Shown: one piece after another, positions 41,760-50,332 of the stretch
Numbering within the stretch: the stretch's first letter is position 1
How the letters are laid out: every line of letters begins with the position of its first letter
Assembly (NCBI GenBank): GCA_028874195.1
Contig: JAPPLM010000043.1
Location: forward strand, 1-64,000
Direction of reading: 5' to 3'
Length of the DNA: 64,000 nucleotides
Origin: Chloroflexota bacterium
Lineage (GTDB): Bacteria; Chloroflexota; UBA11872; VXOZ01
Made by a program: the position numbers and the translations under genes
The notes under the pieces: generated by a model
The model's database searches: none
Told to the model about the DNA's origin: nothing
What the model saw: only the letters and a program-made list of their open reading frames with translations

Positions 41760-42899
41760 CTAACAAACCAGCACGTTGATTCCACAAGCACCGCCATCGA
41801 GGCCTGTTACAGATCCCCCCAACATGTGTGCAACACCAACCTTAGCTGACTCAACCTGCATGCCCTGCGCTTGACCTCTCAACTGCCGTGCGATATCCCC
41901 GACAACCCTCACACCGGAGGCACTCAGGGGGTGACCCAAAGAGAGCAGCCCACCACTCGGATTGACGGGAACTCTACCGCCAAGCTCTGTAGCACCTGAT
42001 CTCAGCAAGTTAGCTCCATCGCCTCGTTCACAAAGTTTCAGATCTTCGTAGCGCAGAAGCTCCTCATTAGCAAACGCATCATGTATTTCGACCACATCGA
42101 TGTCTTCTGGCGAGATGCCTGCCATCTGGTATGCGCTCTCAATCGCGACAATGCTAAATGGTGATTCAGTGATATCACTCCTTCTGAAGGCATAATCACC
42201 AGACGTCAGGGAAGATCCAGAAATCTTTACCATCTTCGTGGTATGCCGCCTTGCATAAGCCTCTGAACAGAGGATTACCGCCGCCGCTCCGTCAGAATTC
42301 GGACAGCACTGCAACAGCGTAACAGGGTCGCAAATGGTGCGTGAGTTCAGGATCTCCTCTTCGCTCAGTTCTTTCCGATACTGCGCGAAAGGATTGTGCA
42401 TCGCATGCCTGTGATTCTTCGCCGATACCCTTGCAAAATCGTGAACCGTCGCACCCTGCAACTCCATCTGCCGTCTCGCAACAGTTGAGAACGCAACTGG
42501 CATTGTACGACCAAGCTCCGCATCGAGATCGTTCTTAGACGCCAAAGCGCCGGTCCTCGGCATACCCGTAACTGCTTCTGTACCAATTGCTATCCCAACG
42601 TCGTACAAACCTGACGCTACATCCTTCCAAACGCCACGCACCGCCGTTGACCCACCAGCACACGCATTCTCTACATTGAACATCTCAATCTGAGTAATGC
42701 CATGCGCCATCAAGATTCTTTGAGAGTCGTCTTGGGCGTCAAACCGCCTTGCGGTGTACGCCACTTGAATTTCTCTGGGATCAATGCCACAGTCTCTGAT
42801 CGCTTCACGGACAGCCTCTTGGCCAAGATCGGTCGCCGAACGCTCCGGCATTTTTCCGAAAACCGTCTGCCCTATTCCTAAAACAACAACATCACGCAT
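41760..42899 (-). CDS. Thiolase (SCP2-thiolase type), copy 2
   Basis: 379 residues of the SCP2-like thiolase branch. The reactive-cysteine region is MFNVENACAGGSTAVRGVWK, with IDVVEIHDAFANEELLRYED, GGLLSLGHPLSASGVRVVGD and GGACGINVLVC at the C-terminus. Key cysteine, histidine and C-terminal cysteine are all present. The DUF35 gene lies 39 bases upstream on the same strand, as for copy 1 at 34014-35639. It may catalyse thiolytic or retro-aldol cleavage of an acyl-CoA. Confidence 0.9.
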   Translation of the reverse strand: MRDVVVLGIGQTVFGKMPERSATDLGQEAVREAIRDCGIDPREIQVAYTARRFDAQDDSQRILMAHGITQIEMFNVENACAGGSTAVRGVWKDVASGLYDVGIAIGTEAVTGMPRTGALASKNDLDAELGRTMPVAFSTVARRQMELQGATVHDFARVSAKNHRHAMHNPFAQYRKELSEEEILNSRTICDPVTLLQCCPNSDGAAAVILCSEAYARRHTTKMVKISGSSLTSGDYAFRRSDITESPFSIVAIESAYQMAGISPEDIDVVEIHDAFANEELLRYEDLKLCERGDGANLLRSGATELGGRVPVNPSGGLLSLGHPLSASGVRVVGDIARQLRGQAQGMQVESAKVGVAHMLGGSVTGLDGGACGINVLVC

Positions 42900-42938
42900 T
42901 CCGCCGCCCCATAATCACAAGATTCTGAACTGACCCAA

Positions 42939-43343
42939 CTAAGCTGGTATGAAGTGATAACCGACAACTGACTCGTTGTCCGACCGCCACACTTCGCCAA
43001 CAATGACTTTAACGGGCATGTTGATGCTGACTGGATGGCCCATGTGCTCAGGATGCATCGGCGCGAAAACCTTAACGCCTTCAACCATATCGATTACCCC
43101 GCACACATAGGGTGCCTTTATGAACTCGGCATCCACCTCACTACGAGCATAGGAGTGGATACTTCCTTCTCCGCTGAGCTGAATCTCAGCTAGCTCTTCG
43201 TGCAAGCACTGCATGCAAAATTCCACGGTTGGAGGATAGTAAACCTGACCACACTTCTCACACTTTGCTGCAAGCAGATGGCCTTCGGCTCCTAAGTCAG
43301 AGAGAAGGTTGTCGCGTATCGGTCGGCTATTCATCATTAACAT
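42939..43343 (-). CDS. DUF35 OB-fold zinc-ribbon protein, thiolase partner, copy 2
   Basis: 134 residues. The zinc ribbon cysteines are CEKCGQVYYPPTVEFCMQCL, with the OB-fold after them (GEGSIHSYARSEVDAEFIKA). It has the same arrangement as 35244-35639, but the sequence is clearly different, so it is a separate pair and not a recent duplication. It would assist the neighbouring thiolase by binding acyl-CoA. The start could be the ATG at 43343 or either of two ATGs shortly inside. ATGCGTA at 43461-43467 lies upstream in the divergent promoter region. Confidence 0.88.
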   Translation of the reverse strand: MLMMNSRPIRDNLLSDLGAEGHLLAAKCEKCGQVYYPPTVEFCMQCLHEELAEIQLSGEGSIHSYARSEVDAEFIKAPYVCGVIDMVEGVKVFAPMHPEHMGHPVSINMPVKVIVGEVWRSDNESVVGYHFIPA

Positions 43344-43529
43344 GCCCTACATGTCCCACCTACGATGATACTAGTGTAGTCTAGAAAAACTCAAGACATG
43401 CAAGGCGATATTTGAGAATACACATCACCATATGCAGTTGATTCCTGCATTGATTACAATATGCGTATTTCAATTTGCAACGCACAAATGTATATTGACA
43501 CGGTTTTTCAGAAATAGGGGTAGGAAACA

Positions 43530-44441
43530 CTGGCTAATTGCGAAGCAAGTGACCCACTTAGCGCCGCCCTGAGCACGTCTCATCCTCAAACTGTTCTTGA
43601 GCTGCGCGAACTAATGGACCAACTCTTTCTAGATTTCGTGGCCAACGCTCGTCCACCACAGGGGATAAGCGTGACTCGGATGGTGGAGATTGGAGAAGCC
43701 GGAGGTAAGCCCCTAACACTCGACTTCTATGCGCCTTCGGAATCTGAACCTGGGCTTCCCGTCGTGGTCTATATTCACGGCGGTGGTTTTGTAATGGGTA
43801 GCACCCAAACCTACGACCCGATCTTGAGGCACATAGCCGCAGGTGGATATCTGGTCGCGAGCGTGAACTATCGACTATCCCCTGAAACGCCCTTTCCAGG
43901 CGCATTAGAAGATTGCATCGCAGCTATTCAATGGATATACGAGAACGTACACGAACACGGAGGTGACACGTCCTTTATCGCCATCGCCGGCGATTCGGCC
44001 GGAGGCAATTTGGCAGCGGCGAGTATCGCCTGCATGAGCGAGGCAAACGGGCGAAAGCCAAATGCTCTCATCCTGGCGTACGCGCCACTCGTCAAAGCTG
44101 TCGAAACTAACCCAGAGGTTTATGACCAACTTGGCCTAGTACCGAGACTCATTAAAGAAGCCTACTTAGGTGTTGGAGAATGGTTCGAAGAAGATGTACG
44201 AACTCGACCCATAGACGCCGCATGCGAAATGCCCCCGACACTTCTCATTTGTGGCACTGCTGACCCTTTGATTACGGACGCCAACTCTATGGCCAAAGCA
44301 CTACGCGATAACAACGTATACTGCGAGGAGCTGTTTTTCAAAGATGTGCCGCACGCTTTCTTGCAAATGGAATCGCACTACTCGCAAGCATATGAGGCAT
44401 TCGAGACAATCAAGACCTTCTTAAAGTCTCAGCAGGGTTGA
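43530..44441 (+). CDS. Alpha/beta hydrolase, hormone-sensitive-lipase family
   Basis: HSL-type esterase. VVVYIHGGGFVMGSTQTYDP carries HGGG, the oxyanion-hole motif. FIAIAGDSAGGNLAAASIAC has the nucleophile G-D-S-A-G, LLICGTADPLITDANSM the aspartate, and FKDVPHAFLQMESH the histidine. An ATG stands at 43614, but no ribosome-binding site precedes it. The frame stays open back to 43521, and the extra 28 residues (ANCEASDPLSAALSTSHPQT) look like a normal family N-terminus. A CTG at 43530 sits after AGGAAACA, so translation may begin there. Otherwise the start is 43614. It likely cleaves short- to medium-chain esters in the cytoplasm. Confidence 0.88.
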   Translation: MANCEASDPLSAALSTSHPQTVLELRELMDQLFLDFVANARPPQGISVTRMVEIGEAGGKPLTLDFYAPSESEPGLPVVVYIHGGGFVMGSTQTYDPILRHIAAGGYLVASVNYRLSPETPFPGALEDCIAAIQWIYENVHEHGGDTSFIAIAGDSAGGNLAAASIACMSEANGRKPNALILAYAPLVKAVETNPEVYDQLGLVPRLIKEAYLGVGEWFEEDVRTRPIDAACEMPPTLLICGTADPLITDANSMAKALRDNNVYCEELFFKDVPHAFLQMESHYSQAYEAFETIKTFLKSQQG

Positions 44442-44562
44442 TCCTGCTCAGCGAGACGTATCAGTTCCTGAGAATCGTCTCCGTCAAGCCATAGACCAAG
44501 CTCACCAGTTTTCAAACGAGCGTATGCCTTCCGACCGTGAGGTTCCGCATCCGCAAAAGCAA

Positions 44563-45486
44563 CTAGCTCATTCCGCCCTGTGCGCCGCCGCTCACAGCGA
44601 TAACTTGACCAGTCACAAAATCAGACAATGGAGATGCTAGCCAGAAGATCGCATCGGCCGCCTCTCGAATTGTTCCATTGCGTCCGAACAGCGTGTTTTT
44701 ATTCGCACGGGGCGAGTAAATCTCTTCATTCGTTGGTGGTGCGTCTCGATCGATCTTCAATCCGAGCGCCTCCGCTCGTTTATGCGCAACCCCAACATGT
44801 ATCTTGTGGCCGCCAGATTCAACAACCTCATGTTCCGATTGCGGTAATCCAAATCTAGTCTGCACACCTCCAAAAGCAACGGCATTAACATTCACTCGAT
44901 GTTTCCCCCATTCTTGAGCTAGGGTTCGCATTAGCCCCAGCATTGCTGCTTTCCCCGTAGCATAGTTCCCTGCACCAACTAGGCCCCACTGTGCAGCCAT
45001 AGAAGAGATCATGATGGTTTTTCTGTGTCTTTCGATACCAGCTTCGTTGTCATCTAACGCCGCTTGTCGGAAATAGGGAGCAGACGCCCGCGCAATCCGA
45101 AATGGCACGATTGCATGGATATCCAGCATCGCCTGGAACTGATCATCTGACATGGAGTGAATACCACCATCCCAGGCATAACCTGCACTGTTGACCACAG
45201 TGTCAATCCGTCCGTGATCGTTCAGTACTTTTTCTACGAGTTGATCGCACGCATCTACACCAATAAGATCAGCAACAAATGTCGATACCCTATCAGCACC
45301 GTACTCATTACAGATTCTTGACGCAGCTTCCTCAGTTTCTTGTTTGTCCACGTCTGCGATTACTACGTGAGCCCCATTCGCGGCCAGCATCTCCGCCGCC
45401 GCACCACCAATGCCTCGAGACCCGCCAGTGACAATTGCAACTTGATCCTGAAGTACTTCTGACTTCAGCGTTGGATTAATCAACAC
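44563..45486 (-). CDS. Short-chain dehydrogenase/reductase (SDR)
   Basis: 307 residues from a GTG at 45486 that follows GGAAGATAG, itself part of the previous gene's stop. VAIVTGGSRGIGGAAAEMLA is the TGxxxGxG loop, VVNSAGYAWDGG the NAG-like motif, and GNYATGKAAMLGLMRTLAQE the YxxxK. The C-terminus ends in VTGQVIAVSGGAQGGMS. It likely oxidises a beta-hydroxyacyl-CoA or related alcohol. It follows the enoyl-CoA hydratase with no gap, as in a beta-oxidation-like operon. Confidence 0.92.
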   Translation of the reverse strand: MLINPTLKSEVLQDQVAIVTGGSRGIGGAAAEMLAANGAHVVIADVDKQETEEAASRICNEYGADRVSTFVADLIGVDACDQLVEKVLNDHGRIDTVVNSAGYAWDGGIHSMSDDQFQAMLDIHAIVPFRIARASAPYFRQAALDDNEAGIERHRKTIMISSMAAQWGLVGAGNYATGKAAMLGLMRTLAQEWGKHRVNVNAVAFGGVQTRFGLPQSEHEVVESGGHKIHVGVAHKRAEALGLKIDRDAPPTNEEIYSPRANKNTLFGRNGTIREAADAIFWLASPLSDFVTGQVIAVSGGAQGGMS

Positions 45487-46305
45487 CTATCTTCCCTTCC
45501 AAACTGGTTTTCTTTTCTCAGCGAATGCCTGCAAACCTTCCTGCCAATCCTCTGAGCCTCGAACAAGATCCGAATATTGGCGTTGCTTGATCCATGCTTC
45601 ATCATCGCTCCAATCGTATGCGTGCCTTACGATCTGCTTCGCCGCCTTAACTGCAACTGGTCCACAAGCGATGACCTCGTGAGCCAGCTCCATCGCGCCA
45701 CTGAGAGCTTCACCTGGCTCCGTCAGTCGATTGACAAATCCGAGTTCCGCCATTTTTTCGGCACTCCATGTCTTACCGGTTAACACAAGCTCCATCGCAA
45801 GGTGGTAAGGAATCCTCTTGGGTAACTTGAAGCAACCACCGCCGATTGCAACGAGTGATCTTTGCGCCTCTGGTATACCCATTTTTGAATCCTTTGCTGC
45901 GACGACAAGATCACACGCAAGGCAGAGTTCGAGCCCCCCTGCTAAGCAAAAGCCTTCAACAGCTGCAATGATGGGTTTCGCCGGCGGGATGTTCATAATC
46001 CCAAAGCCACCACGTCGTGTTGTGACACCAAAGTCACCATAGCGGGCCGCAATGAGGTCCTGACCGGACGAGAATACGTCGTCCGATCCCGCAAGAATTG
46101 CACAGAACAGTGAGTCATCCTCCTCGTACGCATCCACCGCATCCTCCAGTGCTTGCGCGGTGGCAAAGTCAAAAGCGTTCTTGCGATGTGGCCTGTTGAT
46201 TTTGACTAACAACAAATGATTGCTGATCACCTCAGTGGATATAGCTTCTTTTCCGGTTGGTTCAGCTCCCGGTACTTCTCCAGTTAGATATTTTGTCTCG
46301 CTCAC
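45487..46305 (-). CDS. Enoyl-CoA hydratase/isomerase
   Basis: 272 residues of the crotonase family. AILAGSDDVFSSGQDLIAAR and AVEGFCLAGGLELCLACDLV hold the two oxyanion-hole NH donors. The usual catalytic glutamate pair is partly visible (GGLELC, and the segment MGIPEAQRSLVAIGGGC). The start is a GTG whose bases overlap the stop of a ligase remnant (GTGA). It would hydrate an enoyl-CoA, with the neighbouring SDR oxidising the product. Confidence 0.9.
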   Translation of the reverse strand: MSETKYLTGEVPGAEPTGKEAISTEVISNHLLLVKINRPHRKNAFDFATAQALEDAVDAYEEDDSLFCAILAGSDDVFSSGQDLIAARYGDFGVTTRRGGFGIMNIPPAKPIIAAVEGFCLAGGLELCLACDLVVAAKDSKMGIPEAQRSLVAIGGGCFKLPKRIPYHLAMELVLTGKTWSAEKMAELGFVNRLTEPGEALSGAMELAHEVIACGPVAVKAAKQIVRHAYDWSDDEAWIKQRQYSDLVRGSEDWQEGLQAFAEKRKPVWKGR

Positions 46306-46421
46306 TTAAGTACCTCAGATGTTTCCTTCAAGTCCCTTCCAATGTTTTCTCGCAATGCAGTTTTCAAGACCCTCCCTGTCGCGTTGAGTGGGAGTTCCGG
46401 CACAAACTCATCTTCTGCCCC
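46302..46421 (-). pseudogene. C-terminal remnant of an acyl-CoA ligase
   Basis: This frame encodes EDEFVPELPLNATGRVLKTA and a short tail, matching the C-terminal lysine loop of acyl-CoA ligases such as the gene at 36725-38272 (EFVAGLPLNPTGKVLKNKLR). The rest of the ligase is missing. The remnant overlaps the last codons of the deacylase by a few bases and its TGA (46302-46304) overlaps the enoyl-CoA hydratase start. A deletion or insertion of the deacylase gene replaced the rest of the ligase. Confidence 0.82.
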
Positions 46422-48159
46422 TGACTAGCCGTCCTGGCCGCGCACCTGTGTCTTGATCATTCTCACGGACGAGTATGCCATCAACGATAGTAGCCCTATA
46501 GCCACGAGCGGATTGCAGGAATCGCGGCCCACCAGCAGGCAAATCGTGAACCAAGTGTGGAGGATCTATCGTGAGATTGTCGAAATCTACTACGTTGATG
46601 TCAGCTCGCTTTCCAACCGCCAAAACGCCTCGATCCGACAGGCCATAAAGACCTGCATTGTCTGAAGTATGTTTCTTGATGGCGTATTCAAGAGGTAGCG
46701 TACCTCGCTTACGATCCCGAGCCCAATGAGACAAAAGCCAAGTGGAACACGAAGCATCGCAAATAAACCCGCAATGTGCCCCTGCATCGGCCAGTCCAAT
46801 CACGGAGTTAGGATCTACTAACATTGAATGAAAACTGTCACTATTCCCCCCCAGGTAGTTTGGCAACATGATAATCGTACCAGTACCCTCGTTGGTGAGG
46901 AGATGGTCATACATAACTTCATCTGCGTTCTTGTTAGATCTGTTTGCAATCCCCGCAACGGATTGTTCCGTGGGCTGCTCATAATCCACTTGAGACGCGA
47001 TGAGAAAAACTCGGTCTAGGAATTGGGGAACCATCAAGTGAACGCGGTCATTTATAAGCTCAGAAACTGGTTGCAGGTTTTTCTCGTTGACGATTGCGTC
47101 CCTGACTTCCTGCTTTCGTAGAGCTTCCAGACGCTGTTCCCAAGGAAGATTCAACAACTTTACGTACGTCGGCCTCCTTATAAAGGGATGAGAGGTTTGC
47201 CAACTCAACAAGGCACCTGCGGGGCGAGTGCCGACTTGTGGGTACAATCGAGAACCGGTTCGGTTAGCGTTTGCAGTAAACTCGAAGGCTTCCCTCCATG
47301 CGTTAGGATTTTCCATGTATTCAATCATAAAGTACGTGACAGGTAGTCCACACTCCTTCGACAAGCGGCCCATCCATTCCAGCTCCGTCGATAAGGCTTC
47401 CTCTGACCAGCTGGTTTCCTGACCACCCCGCCCAGTTGATCCGCCAGGCACAACTTCGAAAACCGTTTTGTAAGGCACCATTGCCTGAGCGATTGCAAAA
47501 AGTTCGTCTTCGTGAGCAAACGTACCGGGCACAGGTTTGCCGCTCATTGACATGTGTCCAAGTATGCGGGACGATGAAAAGCCCAAAGCTCCAGCTTCCA
47601 TGGCTTCCGCAGTAGCTTGTTTCATCGCAGCGACATCCTCATCCGTCGCGGCTTCATTCTCTATGCCCCGCTTCCCCATCACGTACACACGAAGCGGGCC
47701 ATGCGGAAGCTGGGTGGCAACATCCATGCTCCACCTTTTCTGACTGAGCAGATCCATGTACTCAGGGAAACTCTCCCACACGAAATCTATGCCCTCATGT
47801 AAAGCAGTGCCCGGAATGTCTTCAACGCCTTCCATGAGTTCAATCAACTCACCTTCCTGGCCTCGCTTCACCGGCGCGAACCCAACGCCGCAATTTCCCA
47901 TGACAATCGTCGTAACACCATGACTGGACGAGGGCTCCAAGGCATCATCCCAAGTCACTTGTCCGTCATAATGTGTGTGAATATCGATGAAGCCCGGCAT
48001 CACCAGCATACCCTCAGCATCAAGACTCTCGCTCGCGCGTTCAGAGATGGACGGGGCAATATCAGCAATCACTCCTTCACTAATTGCAATATCAGCAGGA
48101 TGGGCAGCCGAACCACTCCCATCCACCAAAAATGCGTTCTTTATCACCAGATCATGCAT
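46408..48159 (-). CDS. N-acyl-D-amino-acid deacylase-like amidohydrolase, copy 2
   Basis: 583 residues, clearly homologous along its length to 15350-17104. Shared landmarks are GFIDIHTHYDGQVTWDD (HxH), TTIVMGNCGVGFAPVKRGQE (metal-site cysteine), GIDFVWESFPEYMDLLSQKR, GLADAGAHCGFICD and DTGARPGRLVRGRR. The active-site set seems complete. GGAGCACGAT precedes the ATG. It belongs to a minus-strand run of Rieske oxygenase, nitroreductase, deacylase, enoyl-CoA hydratase and SDR. Its end abuts the ligase remnant. Confidence 0.9.
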   Translation of the reverse strand: MHDLVIKNAFLVDGSGSAAHPADIAISEGVIADIAPSISERASESLDAEGMLVMPGFIDIHTHYDGQVTWDDALEPSSSHGVTTIVMGNCGVGFAPVKRGQEGELIELMEGVEDIPGTALHEGIDFVWESFPEYMDLLSQKRWSMDVATQLPHGPLRVYVMGKRGIENEAATDEDVAAMKQATAEAMEAGALGFSSSRILGHMSMSGKPVPGTFAHEDELFAIAQAMVPYKTVFEVVPGGSTGRGGQETSWSEEALSTELEWMGRLSKECGLPVTYFMIEYMENPNAWREAFEFTANANRTGSRLYPQVGTRPAGALLSWQTSHPFIRRPTYVKLLNLPWEQRLEALRKQEVRDAIVNEKNLQPVSELINDRVHLMVPQFLDRVFLIASQVDYEQPTEQSVAGIANRSNKNADEVMYDHLLTNEGTGTIIMLPNYLGGNSDSFHSMLVDPNSVIGLADAGAHCGFICDASCSTWLLSHWARDRKRGTLPLEYAIKKHTSDNAGLYGLSDRGVLAVGKRADINVVDFDNLTIDPPHLVHDLPAGGPRFLQSARGYRATIVDGILVRENDQDTGARPGRLVRGRR

Positions 48160-48184
48160 ATCGTGCTCCAGTTAGGAAATGTGA

Positions 48185-48850
48185 TCACCACCGATCCATG
48201 TGCATAACAGACCGCGCGGGTAGTCGATACGCTTGTTTGAAATTCGTCCCTTTAGTGTACGCAATGGGGATTAGTCCACACTGCATATACTCCTCGTAGG
48301 GAATATCTAGGAGCTCAGCAACTTCTTTTTCATACATCAGATGCATGGTCGCCAAGGAAGTACCCAGACCCCTATCTCGGGCAGCTAGCATGAAGCTCCA
48401 TACGGCAGGGTAAATTGACGCGAATCGTGTCGCTTGACCAATCAACCGCAATCCGTCCGTTCTACTTCTGTAGCAAGGGATCATGAGTACCGGGACGCTC
48501 TTGATATTCTGTGACAGAAAATCCGCTGAACTCGCGGAACGCTCCTGGCTGTTTCGCAGGTCACCGTCATCGCTGTCTTCGTGACGTCTGAATATTGAAT
48601 TTGGCGATTGGATATACTGATCCCAAGCCCGACTGTAGATCTCTCCCAGATTTTCCTTCAAAGCAGGATCAGTAACAAACACGAACTGCCAATTCTGAGC
48701 ATTGGAGCCGGAAGGCGCCTGGACGGCGATGGATAGGCACTCCTCCAATAGATCTTCTGGCACTTCGCGTTCCAAGTCCAAGCGCTTTCTGACAGCACGG
48801 GTCGTCGTCAGTAACTCCGTGGTGGTTAGACCAAGCGTTTCGTATGTGAT
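48185..48850 (-). CDS. Nitroreductase-family FMN oxidoreductase, non-standard start
   Basis: The recognisable protein starts near TTG 48781 (MDLEREVPEDLLEECLSIAV). In-frame codons upstream, back to 48850, encode a normal nitroreductase N-terminus (LLTTTRAVRKRLDL). They are preceded by GGAGGA seven bases before an ATC at 48850, and by a TGA at 48854-48856. The start may therefore be a rare ATC or a mutated ATG. QAPSGSNAQNWQFVFVTDPA and FMLAARDRGLGTSLATMHL are family FMN-site segments. Total about 221 residues, the usual length. Such enzymes reduce nitro, quinone or enone groups with NAD(P)H. Confidence 0.85.
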   Translation of the reverse strand: MTYETLGLTTTELLTTTRAVRKRLDLEREVPEDLLEECLSIAVQAPSGSNAQNWQFVFVTDPALKENLGEIYSRAWDQYIQSPNSIFRRHEDSDDGDLRNSQERSASSADFLSQNIKSVPVLMIPCYRSRTDGLRLIGQATRFASIYPAVWSFMLAARDRGLGTSLATMHLMYEKEVAELLDIPYEEYMQCGLIPIAYTKGTNFKQAYRLPARSVMHMDRW

Positions 48851-48865
48851 GGCTCAATCCTCCAA

Positions 48866-50191
48866 CTAACTTGAGGCGTCTGCCGCGATCAATCCACTCG
48901 GAGATCCGAATCTCTTTTCAAGCACCTGTTCGAAGGTCACATCCGAATCGCTAATCGAGTCACCGGAACCAACCCGAAAAACTTCCGCACTTCTTAAACT
49001 CGGAGGCGTTTCTCCATCAGCTAACGCACTTGCAGCCTCGAGTATGTGTCTGCGGAAATAGACAACTGCGCGGTCAGTCTGAACAAGCAATTCGTTCGTG
49101 CGATCATGGATTGTCCCCTGGCTGTACTGGACAACACTGTCTTGTTCCTTCACGCCTTTGACGCCGCTAAACGAAAACGGTTCGCCACTGGCTTGGAACT
49201 CGCGGTCGAGCATGAATTCATTGCCTGGATTGGCATGAGGGTAGAAGTTTTCGTCTGTTGCAGGAATTCCACCCCGCCGGCCTGACTGATAGTCGTCTCG
49301 TTCCTGATCGGTAAGCGGGCGTTGCAGGTTGTACGCGTAGTTGAACACCCATGTGTTTTCATCATCTATCGGGGTCCATGTACCGCCAAAGTTGGTTTCC
49401 CCGGGAAACGCATGCGGCGTTAAAACCATGTTTGGCATCAAGAATTGCGTGATCCGCCAGTAAGATCCTTCACCATCTGCACTACGTGCAGCGCCGATTG
49501 CCATTCCTGCATCATGATTGATCAGATGCATTTTCGGAGCCCCATCTTCTGCAATCCATCGAAATCTCGCCTGTTGAGGGTTTTCATTCTCCTGGCGCTC
49601 CGGTGCTACAACTGGGCCATGCAGAAAAGTGAAGTGTGACGTGTCAATGGCGCCTTCAAGGGGATGAGCCCAGTTCGTTTTTTGCAGGAACTTGGATACA
49701 TGAACATGAGAATCCGGTAGTCCTATGAACGGGAATTGAGACAAACCTTCTGAAAGCGCCTCTCCTTCCGGTGCTCTGAATCGCGCCCAAATCGCCCCAT
49801 TGCTCTCAACGACTTCAAGCGCCTTAATCGCGGCACGCGGTTTCATTCTTTCCGCAGCAGCCTCGGTCGTATTCGGCATGTCTACACAGTTGCCATTAAC
49901 GTCGAATTTCCAACCATGGAAGATGCACCTTAGACCGCATTCTTCGTTTCGACCGAAGTAAAGTTCAACCTTGCGATGAGGACAGCGGGATTCAACGATA
50001 CCGAGCTGACCAGAGGTGTCGCGAAACGCGACGAAATCTTCGCCAAGCAACCTAACCCGCACAGGTGGGCAGTCCGGATTTGGCAACTCAGTTGATAACA
50101 ACACCGGGTGCCAGTAGCGTCGCATCAGTTCACCTACGGGCGTTCCAGCTGAAACACCAGTCAGGCGATTGTTGTCTTCAGCAGTAAGCAC
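48866..50191 (-). CDS. Rieske-type ring-hydroxylating oxygenase, alpha subunit
   Basis: 441 residues from a GTG at 50191 after GGGAGGATGTT. The Rieske [2Fe-2S] ligands are C70-P-H72 and C89-I-F-H92 in the pattern CxH-x16-CxxH. The catalytic domain has GAIDTSHFTFLHGPVVAPER, where the two histidines and a later aspartate bind the mononuclear iron. Phthalate-oxygenase/KshA-like members have this organisation and act as monooxygenases or dioxygenases on aromatic or steroid-like compounds. A matching reductase or ferredoxin gene is not seen nearby; the nitroreductase downstream might serve, but that is speculation. AGTACGCAT is 53 bases upstream. Confidence 0.92.
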   Translation of the reverse strand: MLTAEDNNRLTGVSAGTPVGELMRRYWHPVLLSTELPNPDCPPVRVRLLGEDFVAFRDTSGQLGIVESRCPHRKVELYFGRNEECGLRCIFHGWKFDVNGNCVDMPNTTEAAAERMKPRAAIKALEVVESNGAIWARFRAPEGEALSEGLSQFPFIGLPDSHVHVSKFLQKTNWAHPLEGAIDTSHFTFLHGPVVAPERQENENPQQARFRWIAEDGAPKMHLINHDAGMAIGAARSADGEGSYWRITQFLMPNMVLTPHAFPGETNFGGTWTPIDDENTWVFNYAYNLQRPLTDQERDDYQSGRRGGIPATDENFYPHANPGNEFMLDREFQASGEPFSFSGVKGVKEQDSVVQYSQGTIHDRTNELLVQTDRAVVYFRRHILEAASALADGETPPSLRSAEVFRVGSGDSISDSDVTFEQVLEKRFGSPSGLIAADASS

Positions 50192-50332
50192 AACATCCTC
50201 CCTTTGCGATCGTCATTGGGTGAGTTCTAGGTTATCTGAATGTAGTACGCATTTCCAGACCAAAACAAGGAGTTTCTTTAACCAAATGATCAATATGCTC
50301 TTTATTAGCTACGCGTTATCTACAAAAGCTGT

